Assembly (NCBI RefSeq): GCF_000182565.1
Contig: NW_015971551.1
Coordinates: forward strand, 399,638-463,637
From: Spizellomyces punctatus DAOM BR117
Taxonomy: Eukaryota; Chytridiomycota; Chytridiomycetes; Spizellomycetales; Spizellomycetaceae
Direction of reading: 5' to 3'
DNA: 64,000 nucleotides
The notes under the pieces are model-generated. The model had not been told where the DNA came from, did no database searches, and was given only the letters and a program-made list of their open reading frames with translations. Positions 24,382 through 35,759 of the stretch are shown here, piece by piece. Numbering within the stretch: position 1 is the first letter of the stretch; the number at the start of each line of letters is the position of its first letter. A program made the translations under genes and the position numbers.

Positions 24382-26175
24382 CTAAACGGTAGGTCTGGAT
24401 CTAGTTGGACCTCCATCATCAACCACTGCAGGTTCTAACGTTGAAGCAGCCAATCCTTTCAAAGACCCTGTGGAGGATTCGCGGACCAACATGCGTTCGA
24501 GTGTAAATGTCCGACCAGTTCTACTCGTAACCGTGGATATTGACAATTCTTTCCGGCATTCCACAGATGCTGATGACAGCGAGCGAGACAAGGAAACAGA
24601 TTCTGTAGATGAATCTAACTCGTGTGAACAAAGAGGCGTTGGGGATGATACAAGTGTCGATGCGTTCTCGGTGTCGAGATTGGCAGTGATGATATGAAAG
24701 GAGCTGGTGCTGCGTTTCAGTGACTTTTCGACGACGATCGGATCCTGAATACGATGTTCTTGTGCCGGTTCCGATGGTTCTGGTGACTCAGCTGACGGGA
24801 CGGCCGGCATTTGTGCTGTCATTTCCAAATCATTGGACATGCCCTGGATGGCAGCATCAGTATTCGTAAGAAATTCATCTACCGGTGGCTCAACAACGTT
24901 GATTTCGTTCGCTTCAATGACTTCAAAAGATCTATTGGAGATTGTGGTAATAAAGCTTGTACTACCCTGTGTGAGAGTGCATTGATCATCACTCCAAGGG
25001 TCGGAAGGTTTTCGGGCATGGCCGAATAAAGGGGACGATCTTCCGCTAGAAACCAATTGAGACGGGACGGACGAAGTCATCGTGAGCGTCAAATCAGTCG
25101 ATTGAAGCTCACTACTGGCGTACAAGCCGTCATCTGCTCCATGCCCTCGGCACGGATCGAGCACATGCAATCCCGTAGGACACGCCGCAGGGGCTTCTAT
25201 TCGCTCAAAAGTAAAAGTACGTTTTCTCGCGAGAACACGGACGCTGTGCTGCCGGGTAACCGTAAATCTACCCTGTTGTCGAACTTCGGTTGTCTCTTCC
25301 GATGGCGGAGTCGGGGCAAGCGCATTTTCTTGCGCTATGTGACAGACTTCGATGGCAGAGATTTCGGTCTTTTCAGATTTCCCCAAGGAATCCGTCTCAT
25401 CGTGAATGCTGACTGGGACAATAAAAACATTGCCCGAGGTTTCCTCGGATGCACGGGACGATCGCTTCCGGGTGAGTCGTGTGAAAAAATCTGATGCTGC
25501 AACCGATAATCTTCTCCCAGATGCTCGATTCTGCGTCCGTTGAGCATAACCCGAGCCGGATAGCCGCGACCCGCGCGGTTTATCCTCATCAACTAGCAAG
25601 TTCTGTTTCTGCTCCGCCCCCACTACTCCGTTCCTTTGGTTCACAAAGAGAACATCCAACCCGATGCCATAGCTACTTTGACGCTTAAAACCGTCAACTC
25701 CCGTATTCACTGTACCAAACACATTGTTGGTTCGCTGTTTTGCCTGGCTCTCCTCGGCTTCTTCCAGTTTTATCCCTCGACGTTCGCTCCGCGGCTGTTG
25801 AGTCAATGATGTACGCAAGAATCTAGCCACTCTCCTGAGCACACCGGGCTTTCGCGACGGTTTCACACGGTTATGGGCATCCTGGCTACTGACATGTGCG
25901 CTCTCCCGCCTATCACGCTCGCTTTGACCAAGCGATACTAGAGATGTGCCGGTTGTGTCGTCGTCATCCTCCATGTCTTCTAGATATATATTATATTTCG
26001 GCACTCTACTTGGCAGTCTACTCCCTTGTAATCTCAAGTCATCAACTGAAACTGCATGCTTCGTTGGACGTCGCAAGAAGAGCGCAGCAAGCCTTTCGTA
26101 GTGCCGGGTTTGCGGTTTCTTGGAAGTATCTCCCGAACGGCACTCGCTAGTTCTTGCCGTGCGGGTACTTGCCAT
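24382..26175 (-). CDS. Uncharacterised serine-rich, largely disordered protein (597 aa)
   Basis: I do not recognise this protein. It is one uninterrupted 597-codon frame, unusual next to its intron-rich neighbours. It starts MASTRTARTSEC with many basic residues, then carries acidic (DMEDDDDTTG), basic (KKPQTRHYER, RRVARFLRTSL) and Ser/Thr/Glu-rich stretches. No membrane segment, signal peptide or enzyme motif is visible. A short motif occurs twice, RTFTFER (about 25200-25220) and RTFTLER (about 24480-24500), each after a basic residue. Repeated RRxS and RxxS contexts suggest phosphorylation or 14-3-3 binding (inference). Frame length and Ser/Arg-biased composition support coding. It is divergent from the copper transporter gene, with about 1 kb between them. 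Confidence 0.72.
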   Translation of the reverse strand: MASTRTARTSECRSGDTSKKPQTRHYERLAALFLRRPTKHAVSVDDLRLQGSRLPSRVPKYNIYLEDMEDDDDTTGTSLVSLGQSERDRRESAHVSSQDAHNRVKPSRKPGVLRRVARFLRTSLTQQPRSERRGIKLEEAEESQAKQRTNNVFGTVNTGVDGFKRQSSYGIGLDVLFVNQRNGVVGAEQKQNLLVDEDKPRGSRLSGSGYAQRTQNRASGRRLSVAASDFFTRLTRKRSSRASEETSGNVFIVPVSIHDETDSLGKSEKTEISAIEVCHIAQENALAPTPPSEETTEVRQQGRFTVTRQHSVRVLARKRTFTFERIEAPAACPTGLHVLDPCRGHGADDGLYASSELQSTDLTLTMTSSVPSQLVSSGRSSPLFGHARKPSDPWSDDQCTLTQGSTSFITTISNRSFEVIEANEINVVEPPVDEFLTNTDAAIQGMSNDLEMTAQMPAVPSAESPEPSEPAQEHRIQDPIVVEKSLKRSTSSFHIITANLDTENASTLVSSPTPLCSHELDSSTESVSLSRSLSSASVECRKELSISTVTSRTGRTFTLERMLVRESSTGSLKGLAASTLEPAVVDDGGPTRSRPTV

Positions 26176-27181
26176 GACCCCCGCTACACTGGTGGCCCGT
26201 CCTCAAGCGCTTCTGCCTGCCCTTTGCAATTCTCGATTAGTATACGGGAGCGTGTATTTTCTCACGTTTGAGACGTGTCGTTCGTTCAATTCCCTATATT
26301 GCGTTGAGAAAGTCTGCACAATTGACGCGTCGAGTTGTCGCTGCGCAAGGATACAGTCAGTCCCATAGCGCGATGGTGTGCTTGCTGCAACTAGCCACTA
26401 CCTTAAAGGATGTTTAAGTGTGTTGAGCTGCCATTGGAAGTCGGTTTGGCCAAACACCTTGTTCTGGGTATTGACACGCACAGTGACACGCGGATTGCAG
26501 CGCTGGAATACGCGCGGAAGGTGTCCCTACCAGAGCCAACAGTCCAAACAATATGACAAGCTCTCCAGAATCCAGTCGTGCCTCAATTGCTAAAAGCAAA
26601 GCGGCCCACTTGCAAACAAGGGTACGCTCGCTCTTCAGGCAGAAGAAGAAGAAGCGGAGCAGGTTGCATTCCAACCAACACCACTGTACAGGGGGGCATT
26701 ACGTTTACACGCGCGCGGGCGAGGGGGGAAGGATCAACTCCTCGCGGCGATCTTGCAAATGTCCTTCTTGGGAATGACGGTGGGGTGGTGCTGGGGATGG
26801 TTCCCCCGCAAAAGGGATTGGACTGTTGGGAGTTTCACATGCAATGGCGCGCTGGTTGTGGGATATGTGCATCAAGCTACTTGCTTATAGGACGAGTATG
26901 GCATTTGAAGGTATGACAGTCATATGAAAAAGGACAGTCATTGCAACAAGGAAAAAACCCTCCATGACACCAGAACATACTTTACATCAAAAAGTCATCA
27001 TCCTGTTGCATTTACAAGGGCATATGGACCACCAAGTCGAGAAAACGATGGCAAAAGTCAAGAAAATATCGCAATGCTTGGGCATTCCAATCTCTCGTCG
27101 CAAGTGGCTTAGCCTCGTGCGTAACGACTGGGTCCCTCTGCACTTTTCCCCCGTGTCCTGCTTGTAGTGCCCACCCGAACG
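26176..27181. promoter_or_regulatory. Long divergent spacer upstream of the copper transporter, with weak ORFs
   Basis: This 1,006-bp region separates the serine-rich gene (-) from the copper transporter (+) and should include both promoters. It contains unassigned plus-strand frames: a 48-codon ATG frame from 26410 (reading LVLGIDTHSDTRIAALEYA) and an overlapping frame from about 26610 to 26892 with an acidic stretch followed by AILQMSFLGMTVGWCWGWF. They could be exons of a small gene, but no convincing splice pair joins them and I recognise no family. No copper-responsive element could be identified with confidence. Confidence 0.35.
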
Positions 27182-28208
27182 ATGAACAGCCACGCAGGGC
27201 ACACCGGACACGAAGGACATCCCATGCCGGGAGCGCCGGGAGGTGACATGCCGAATGGCCATGGTGCCATGTCCATGGTCTGGAACTGGGGTTATGGTAT
27301 GCAAAGGGTTTTCGCTGGTGCCCCTAAATGTCCCACTCGACAAATTGTTGAATATCACACTCTTTTTCTGTAGACACTGTGATTGTCTTTGACTTCTGGC
27401 GTACAAATGGTAAGACGTAGTTTCCAAGCGATCTGCATTCCTCCCGTGGTGCCGTTACCAACAGTACCTGTTGGACGATACAGGACCAGGCACACTCTTC
27501 ATATCTTGTGTGGTCATATTCCTCCTTTCTTTTCTGTAAGCTCCTGTCCAACTTGAAATAGGTCCCACAACATACTAAATCCGATCTATTTACTCTGAAT
27601 ACCAGCTTTGAATATTTCCGGACCGTGAGAGCCACTCAAGACCGCCGCCTTCTGACGTTGATGGAAACAGGCGGGCACGATCGGTATGAGGAGGAGGGTC
27701 TCTTGGGAAATCGTTCCGTGCGTGGGGAGGGAGAGAGGGAGGATGATTTTGAGACTGAAAGTTCGCCAATACACACCTTTAGAAGGCGAGGTGTTCCTCC
27801 TGCGACGGTTGGGCGTGGGTGAGTTGAGAGTGGCAGCTTTGGACCGTGAGACGCATGGACTGAATAGGAGTCCATCTGCAGGGGCAAAAGGAGCAATGAG
27901 AGTCATGACTGACGATACTTATTCGCGCTCCTGTTTGTCTCTTTAGGGCGTCCTACTATCAGTTCTTGCGGGCTGTTCTGCATTCCGTCGAAGTATTTTG
28001 TGGATTTTTCCTCAGTATGTTTCTTTGATTTTCCTTTTGAGTGCTGAACGGCGTCATCACATTTTAACTGAACCTCTCAAAAGTGATGGTTTTTATGACC
28101 TTGAACGGATTTCTCTGCTTGTCCCTCGTAGCTGGCGCTGGCGCTGGGTTTTTTGCATATCAGCGGACTCCCGTACCCGTAATGAAGTCTGCTCTGTCAT
28201 GTCATTGA
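27182..28208 (+). CDS. CTR1: CTR-family copper transporter
   Basis: CTR proteins form trimeric channels that import Cu(I). Six exons join in frame to a 202-residue protein: 27182-27296, 27374-27409, 27484-27535, 27606-27818, 27947-28014 and 28084-28208. The N-terminus is His/Met-rich (SHAGHTGHEGHPMPG, GAMSMVWNW), typical of copper scavenging. TM1 is TLFISCVVIFLLSFLFEYF. A charged cytoplasmic loop of about 70 residues follows. TM2 has MMVFM, the obligatory MxxxM copper-binding motif, and TM3 has AGAGAGFF, the glycine-rich packing motif. The tail is short and ends in CH, a possible copper ligand. The family call is secure; whether it sits in the plasma membrane or an internal membrane is not decidable. 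Exon 2 is only 36 nt. Confidence 0.93.
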
Positions 28209-28456
28209 TAAATTATGAAAATCTAGAACGGGAGTATATTGACCCAACTCTATTGGGCGCAGAGTTTGGCATCAGGACTGTTCATTAACAAGGTGATCCA
28301 CAGGCCCTATTAAGTCCAGCAATTTTAACTCATCTAGTGAAATTACAAATAATACAACGGATATATTCAACCGGTTGCAGGATGATTATAGCGTACAGTT
28401 TGTGCATGAGCTTCATGTTAACCTCTGCCATCGATTGCTAGTCCGGGCATTGTCCA

Positions 28457-31400
28457 TCAGTCATCTGCTGGATACTCAAATGGTTCGGGTGGTCCAGGTT
28501 CCGCTTCCTCCTCTGCTGTTGCTGCACCGGAAAGGGCTAAGAAAATAAATATCAGCTTACCATTGTACATTCGATAGTAAAGGTGTTCGCATCAACTTAC
28601 ACAAATCCTTGAGCTCTATAATCTCTTCCTGCTCGCCAGATCTCCGGTCTTGCATCAACATTATGCCTCCAACTGACGCCTTCTTGACGGGTACATAGCG
28701 ACTATCTTCCTTAAATTTAATGTATTTGACTTGTGCCGGAACAACGCGCGCCATATTCTCAAGAACTTCAGAGTTGTCTTCCTTCTTTTTCTTCTTCTTT
28801 TCTGGCTGACCCTCCTCTTTCTTTTCCTCCTTATCTTTTCCTTCCGGCTCTTTCGCCGTCGGTGTCTCAGGCTCTTTTTCATCCTGAAAAAACGAACTTT
28901 GATGAGAAACAGGATTGCTCATTCTGCAATGGAATCGCTGATGGCATCTTACCGTATCCATGGCCTCTAGGCCTTTGCTGCTCTCCCGTCGCTGCTGGTC
29001 AATCTTCTTTGCTCTTGCGATAGCCTTTGCTGTGGTTGACAACACCGCCGTTGCAACTTTCTCCACCTTTTCCTCCGTTGGAGGCTTGGTAGGTGGTGGG
29101 TATGCAAACAAGGAAGGTTTGGCGTTGGAGATGAAGTCAAATTTGGGTATTTTCAAGTCTTTATTCAACCCAATAATGGCTGTGGGCGTGAATGCCAAAC
29201 TCAAGAAGTGAGTCAGCGGATACCAGTACCAGAATTGGGTGAATACGGCCATCCCCACGATGGCGGACATGTTTGCATGTCCGGACAAAGATTGCAGGGA
29301 AATAGTGACATTTCGTCCACCTGTAGCGGCAATCTCATGAATTTCCATGGAATGTCGACAATCGATGGAAAAAGGTGTACAAACCAGCATCAATGATTCC
29401 CTGTCCCAAGACTGCACCAAACTTTGCCATGGCGTCTTCATGCTTGTCGCCAATGATCGATTCAAATTGCTTTCGGGTTGGCGTAACCTTTGAGCTCGTA
29501 ACATCATTCTGTTGCACTAGAATCATGGCCGACGCAATAAGGGCACCTTGTCGAACGTAATCGACAGTGTCTTTTGTCATTGGTTCCAGCAAATCGAGAG
29601 CTTCCTGCAAACCAACAAAGCGTATTAAAGACCCCATCCACCAGCCGCGATGGCACTGACACACACCTTCAATCCTGTACCAGCGCATGAGATGCCGAGC
29701 GCCAAAGTGGCACCGTATCGGACGTGCGGGTTGTAACTCTCGGAAAGAAGTTGTACTACGCGGGGTACTTGTTTGGGCGTGCGGAACAGCAAGAAGCCCA
29801 GCGCTGTCACAGCAGCCCGACGGACATCGTCGTTCACGTCACTCACGGCCACGTGCAGCAGACGCCGGATCGCTTTATTGTTTCCAGTACCACTGTATGC
29901 CATCGCCACAGTGTAGATTCCACCGTACCGAAGAATTGGATCCTATAGCTATATTAGTTCCAGTACTGAGGATCGAGGGCCGGCAAAAGTGACCTACCTT
30001 ATCGGTACCCAACTGCTCAATCAGAGCATCTGCCTCCTCTTCACGACCGTACATGATCATGGAGATACCAATCGCCAACCCACGGATGATTTTTTCATGT
30101 TGCGTCTCATGTGCGTACTGCAACATCTCTTCAATCGCCCTTGATGATGCAGTTCCAAGCATGACCAAGCCCATAGCAAGCCCAGCGCCTCCCCTGCAAC
30201 AGCACTGTCGCTAAACAGAACATTTTTCAGATCCTCATAGATTTCTTTTAGAAGTGGAATGGTGTGAGCGATACCCAAGAGTCAAAGGGCCTGCATTATG
30301 ACGTACCGTCATTGGCCGTTGCCATACCCGCCACACCCAATCCGAGGGCTGCACCATGTTGAACAACCTCCGTTTGTGTATTTTTCAACGCATTTCGCAG
30401 GTACTCGATTACGCCGGTACCGTGGTTCGTGTGAATTAAGCCCATCGCGAAGAGCGCGCCTCCTTCCGAGTATGATGATCCACTAACCCCTTCCTTCGGT
30501 AAATATGGCGCCAACAACGCCATTCCTTGGGCAAGTTGACCCTACACAACCGGAGGTCAGCTTTCAGAGATCATAGAGATATTTGTTCGCCATGTAGGTA
30601 CCTTGTGAATTACACCTAGCGCGGCTGTGGCGCTAAATTTTGTCCAGTTGGTCGCACGGGAAAGCCATTCTAGATTTTGGCGCAAGAATTCGTCGCTGGT
30701 TGTCCCGGCACTCATGAACGCATTTGCAAAAGTGATTGCTGAATGATAGACAGAATTTCGGGATTCTAGTGCATCCTATAAGGAATATTAGGCAACTGGG
30801 GTCGGATCAATGAAATGCGCCATATGCAAACCTTGGAGTTTTTCAGTATCAGCAGGTCAGTGTGGTTATTACGCACTAAGAATTCCAAATATAACCGGAT
30901 TGACAGTTCGCCAGATAGGATATGGCGTATTTTGTTGAAGCACTCCGCATTTGGAAGAGGTTCCTCCTACAGACGCTCACTCAATGAGGCTTTATGAGCT
31001 GGACCCGGTTGTGAACACGACACACACCTTGAGCAAAGGCTGTTTTTCTTCATCGGTTTCCATAGAATCCTGCGTCCCTTCAGCCGCAGCTGGTAGAGCT
31101 GCTACAACTTTTTGCAAGAAATCTTGTGTAGCATTCTCCTCCAAATCGAAGGCGATTTGGTACGCTATTAACTTGTGCGTCTGAAGAGAGATCAATGAGT
31201 GTTACTGCAGGACAGGGGATTTACATTCAATATGCGCACCTCGTCATTGTTTGCCAGTGTCTGAAGAAGATCCCCACATGCAGCAGGATCATTTAGGTGA
31301 AGGAGGCATTGGCTGATGGAGATATAGTCGGGTTCGGGGAGGTTTCGATAGAGCTTTACTAACAAACGAAGAACCTATTCCACGAGTCAGCGATGGGCAA

Positions 31401-32343
31401 AAGCTACGGGCGTTGGATGCATCACTGATCTACCTCATTGCGGAAGTGAAGGTTCTGTACGATTGTCATGGCCGCATCCAGAAGGTAGGAAAGGAGGGCC
31501 TGTGCATCTCCTTTCAACACGGTTTCCTCGAGAACGTCCAGTCGATTTGTTTCCAAGGCAATGCCGATAGCCTAAACGATGAGAGTGAAAAGGGATCAAC
31601 GAGCATGTAAAGCGACATCCTTTTGTACCTGTTTGTATTCTCCATCATCATAACACCGTTGGAACATTCGTTGAACTATATCCTCGAGACGCCGATCGAT
31701 GGTTAATGCTTCAGCAGTGTTATCGTGTTGCTCAACCCTCTGTGCAATGTATTTATCGATGCATTTTGCTGAACAAAACACGGTAATTCGCAGTTAATCG
31801 CAATATTCTACTGGCGGAACATCGCACATCGAGGAACCAGGATGTTACATACCGATAATAGTCTCCACGTATTCGGACTTGGCGTTCAAATCAAAGAGCT
31901 TGCCTGCCCCCAGTGCGAAAGTGAGGGACTCGTCAAATTCACCGAGATGGTAGTACACCTGCAATTCGACGGACAACACTGTGAGTTGTGCCAATACCTT
32001 ATGGCCAGGTCAAACCTGCATACCTTTGATGCAACCAATGCCGCAAGTTCGCGATATCGAAATTGCTCATCCTCGTAGAGGATTTCGCTAAAAGCCCGGA
32101 TATGCAATCAGCAAAGCGGCAACTAGTGTCCCGCACCGCGTCCATCCAGACCCAAATCGGAACGTACATTTTAGAGACAGCATCTGAGATTTCGGCCCAG
32201 AACTGATCTACAATCCCGTCCAGCTTCTTCAACGCGTACACTTTCAGCTCATCCTCAGTTTCGTCGAGCAACGATATAACACCCGCTTCAACAGAATAGT
32301 TAGTACACGGGTTCGGCACTTTACTGACAAGAGTAGACGACAT
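28457..32343 (-). CDS. RPN2: 26S proteasome regulatory subunit RPN2 (PSMD1)
   Basis: RPN2 is the large scaffold of the proteasome base and helps dock RPN13 and RPN10. The start at 32343 gives MSSTLVT, spliced to [14 protein letters not shown] as in animal PSMD1. The N-terminal helical part includes [18 protein letters not shown] and [15 protein letters not shown]. The toroid of proteasome/cyclosome repeats is clear: [69 protein letters not shown] and [20 protein letters not shown]. It continues with [21 protein letters not shown] Lys/Glu-rich insertion (about 28780-28880) precedes the C-terminal [18 protein letters not shown] domain and the acidic end [11 protein letters not shown], which corresponds to the RPN13-binding tail. 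About fifteen short introns are present. It is divergent from a UCH deubiquitinase gene. Confidence 0.96.
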
Positions 32344-32632
32344 TCACAGCAACTAACCAGCCGATGTTAGGGCAACCATGTTATTGAACAATATATAAAC
32401 TCTTCTCGAATGTTCAGATCGACACAGACAGCGAACAGTTTGTGTGATTGAGTGGAGGCAATGGTTGATACCTCTTTGTAGACGCGTTACCAGCAGAACT
32501 TCATTCCCCCCCAAGCGATGACAATGTACATTCCAACCAATTGATGACGTACTCACACCAATATCTCAAAAGGCTCAACATGGATAGGTGCATTCGCGAT
32601 CTTGCGCTCAGTTCACCATAACAATCGTCAAT
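32344..32632. promoter_or_regulatory. Head-to-head promoter region, RPN2 / UCH deubiquitinase
   Basis: Only 289 bp separate the start codons of two ubiquitin-proteasome genes. It holds a TGACGTAC CRE-like site near 32543 and a TATATAAA stretch near 32391. The yeast Rpn4/PACE element GGTGGCAAA is not seen. Shared regulation is inference. Confidence 0.5.
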
Positions 32633-33862
32633 ATGGCCACAGCTTGGACACCACTAGAATCGAATCCCACGGTCATGAACAAGTACATGGAAAGGCTTGG
32701 TGTAGGAGATGGAGTTTGGGCCTTCACTGACGTATGGGGTAATTGTTGCGGTCCGATCCTACGTCGCCATAGTCAAGATCTTCACCGTGATACCTTTCTC
32801 CTTTCAGGACTTGACGAAGAGCTTCTACAGTTTATACCGCGTCCAGCGGTTGCTGTGGTCTTGCTATTTCCTATTACAGATAAGGCATGTTTATCGTGTT
32901 ATTTTCCACACGCGCACAAGTGTGTGGTTTGCTCACACACCGGACCCTGGGAGTAGTACGAACAATATCGCCTCAGCGAAGAAGAACGTCTCCGAAGAGA
33001 GGGTCAAGTCGTTAGCCCACAGATTTACTTTGTTCGGCAAACCATTCCAAACGCATGTGGCACGATTGGATTGCTGCATGCGTTGGCAAATAATACCGAC
33101 TTATTGACGCTGAGTATGTCAAGAAGAGGAACTTGGAATTCCTCTCCGGGAACTCAGCACTAACATGGAATTTCCACAGAGGAGGGCCCATTGCAGCGGA
33201 TTCTTGATCAAACCAAGGATAAAACTCCAGAGGAACGAGCCCGGGTACTGGAACTCTCCGCGGATCTAGCCAGTGTCCACGATGAGAGGTACGAGTTTCT
33301 ATTCGTAAAAAAAAAGCTGGAATGTATCTCCATCTCATTGTTCTGAACCACCAAAACAAGCTCTCAAGAAGGACAGACAGCGGTAATTATATCTTTTCAT
33401 AAATCCTCGTTAGTGAGCCATACCCAATTCATCCTATATTAGGCACCACCCCGGGAACAAGATATTGATACACATTTCATATGCTTCGTTCAAAAAGACG
33501 GCCATCTCTACGAAATGGACGGTACGGCTGATACTTTTTGTAAAACTACACAGCCTTCTATGGCCTTTGACTTACTGTTTCCCCATTACAGGCCGCAAAC
33601 CGTGTCCCATAAACCACGGAGACTGCGGCGATCTTTTACTAGTAGGTCCGCGCGATTTGACTTGAAAAAGACCATTTTAATCTTATGTTCGCATGATTTT
33701 GTAGGATTCGGTGAAGGTCATAAAACAGTTTATGGAACGCGACCCAGGTTTGTGACTTGAGAATTGCGATCCTTGTACTATTGCTCATCTGATATCACTA
33801 CAGACAACCTGAATTTCACAGTTATTGCACTGGCACCCAGTCAAGAGAGTGCGGCCGATTAA
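32633..33862 (+). CDS. UCHL3: Ubiquitin C-terminal hydrolase, UCHL3/YUH1 type
   Basis: This family removes small adducts from the ubiquitin C-terminus. The start at 32633 gives MATAWTPLESNPTVMNKYM, collinear with the UCHL3 N-terminus (WLPLEANPEV in animals). After an intron, GLDEELLQFIPRPAVAVVLLF follows. The next exon carries the active-site Cys in TIPNACGTIGLLHALANN. Later short exons give TPEERARVLELS, HFICFVQKDGHLYEMDG with the catalytic His and Asp, then RKPCPINHGDCGDLLL, and the end VKVIKQFMERDP plus FTVIALAPSQES. The stop TAA is at 33860. About eight exons are needed, all with GT-AG borders. Length and order match the short UCH class without a C-terminal extension. Confidence 0.94.
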
Positions 33863-34056
33863 TCATATGGGACGCAGATTTTAGTGGGAAGGCACCTTAG
33901 GCGTAATATCCTGGAAAGCTTGCAAACTGTTCTTTTGGTTGTTCTGCTGTCGTATTAACAACCGTCACATTGAATACTACTGGCAGCTGGCAGAACCCCT
34001 TTGTATTCTCTAACAACGCAGATGAGCAGTATCTACTTTATGCATTGCAGTTGTGA

Positions 34057-35759
34057 TCACCGGCTAGTCGTGTTGAACTGGGCAAAATAGTCGTCCGTAG
34101 GTTTGTTAGTGTAGACAACTTTGTCCAAGTAGTGTTTCCTGAGTTGAAATTTATGAGCCGGTGCTCCACCATTTACTGTTTACCATTTTGATTACCTCAA
34201 CTTATCCTCCTCAGACTTTGCCTTGTTTGCGAGCCGCATTTGAATGGCCTCCTCTCGGGTTTTGCGTGCCTTTTCACGTTCTAGAAGCATTGCAGCGCGA
34301 GTATTCGCTGCTTCCTGTGATGCCAATCGTTCCTCTTCCCTTCTTTTTTGTTCGCGTTGAGCCTGTTTGCATACATGCAAGGCGATCAATAGACCTTCGA
34401 CACTCATTCAGGTAATAGTAAATACCTGGGCTTCCGCACGCTGCTGTTCTTGGACTTGCATGATGTAGGCGCTTTGTTCGCGTGTGATACCCTTAAAGAC
34501 ATCCACTCGTACTCTATGTCAAACCATGCCGGCTATTAGACTAAGTTTTCCACTGGCTGGCGAAGATAAGAGATCTATGAAACGTACTGATGTCCACCAC
34601 CAATGTTAAAAACATCTGGCCGTTCGGTAAGGAAGTCTCCATTGATTTGGCTATTAAGTTCCTTAACGTTTTGCTGTTCCTCGAAGCGTCGCTGCTCGGC
34701 TTCACGTAAGCGTTTGAACTCGGCCTGTTGATGACGACCAGTCAGTGAGCAATTGCTCGGTCCTATACATAACACAAGCAGATAGGTTTGAACTCACGAG
34801 CTTAAGGTTGAGTTCTTTGTCTGCTTTCGCTTGAGCCGCGCGAGCATCCTGTGTCGCCTTCTGTAAAGCCAGGACTTTTTCGTCGACATCGCGTTGATAT
34901 TCTTCATAGCGCCTAAGAGATAATTGTTAGTGACAAATTGAAGATCCTGTCATCCACTGTAGTCCTTACCTCTGCTCTTCACTTTCCTTTAATCTTCTCA
35001 TTCGTCCTTCCCAAATACTCTGTTTTGCCCAAGTTTTCATCTGCTCTTGTTGTAATCTCTTCCTCTCCGTACTAGCCAAATCTTCTCCTTCAAATTTCTG
35101 ACAAGAGCTGGCGCCGATCTTGCTATCATCGTCCACTACCTGTTCCGCTTTGAGTGCTTTGGGATTGTACAAATCATATTCACGTCGCTGCCATGGTTGT
35201 TGGTGAGAAGTACGATATTCATTAAGGGCTTTCAGCTGATCGCGGCATTTGGTTGCTGCTTCCGCGTCGAGATGTTGAAGAATTGCATTCGTTTGTCGCA
35301 TTGCGCGGTCTGAGAACGCTGAATCAGATCCCACTGCAACGATGCGGCAAACCAAATCCAGGGAGATTGCCCTACCGAAACTCGCATCTCTCTCTTTTTC
35401 TGCTCTCTTGACCTCATTTTTAATGCGAATCTGGTCGTCCAATGATTTTACGTCGATCTATAGACCAAGATACAAGCAAGCATCAGATATTAGCCTTCCT
35501 TATCCGTTTGCGCTTTATCTGAAAGTCGCTCAACCAAGACCCATTAGGTCCACTTCTTTTCTAAGGAATTATACATTGGTCCGGAAGCGCCTGCGAACAA
35601 TCCCATACTAGCAGTTTCTCCCGATCATTCAGTCGTACTCACTCCTAGCACTCTGATCTTGGGATCAAAGATCCTCTGCTTTCGCTCCTCATCAAGCTGC
35701 CTCCGTCGTCGTATGGCCGCGTCACGAAGTGTATCGGACGGTATCTCAACTTTGTACAT
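34057..35759 (-). CDS. RIBC2: RIB43A-type protofilament ribbon protein (RIBC1/RIBC2 homologue)
   Basis: RIB43A proteins are microtubule inner proteins of ciliary doublets, so their presence implies a motile flagellum. The start at 35759 gives MYKVEIPSDTLRDAAIRRRR, followed by FDPKIRVLG, as in the family N-terminus. After introns come DDQIRIKNEVKRAEKERD, then WQRREYDLYNPKALKAEQV, QKFEGEDLASTERKRLQQEQ and the coiled-coil central region. Later exons have LNSQINGDFLTERPDVFNIG (animals: GDLLSENP) and FKGITREQ. The end is diagnostic: YTNKPTDDYFAQFNTTSR (animal form YFTQFNTGSR), with the stop at 34057. A non-coding or short upstream exon is possible because the frame stays open for a few codons before the Met. 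It is divergent from HMMR. Confidence 0.93.
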
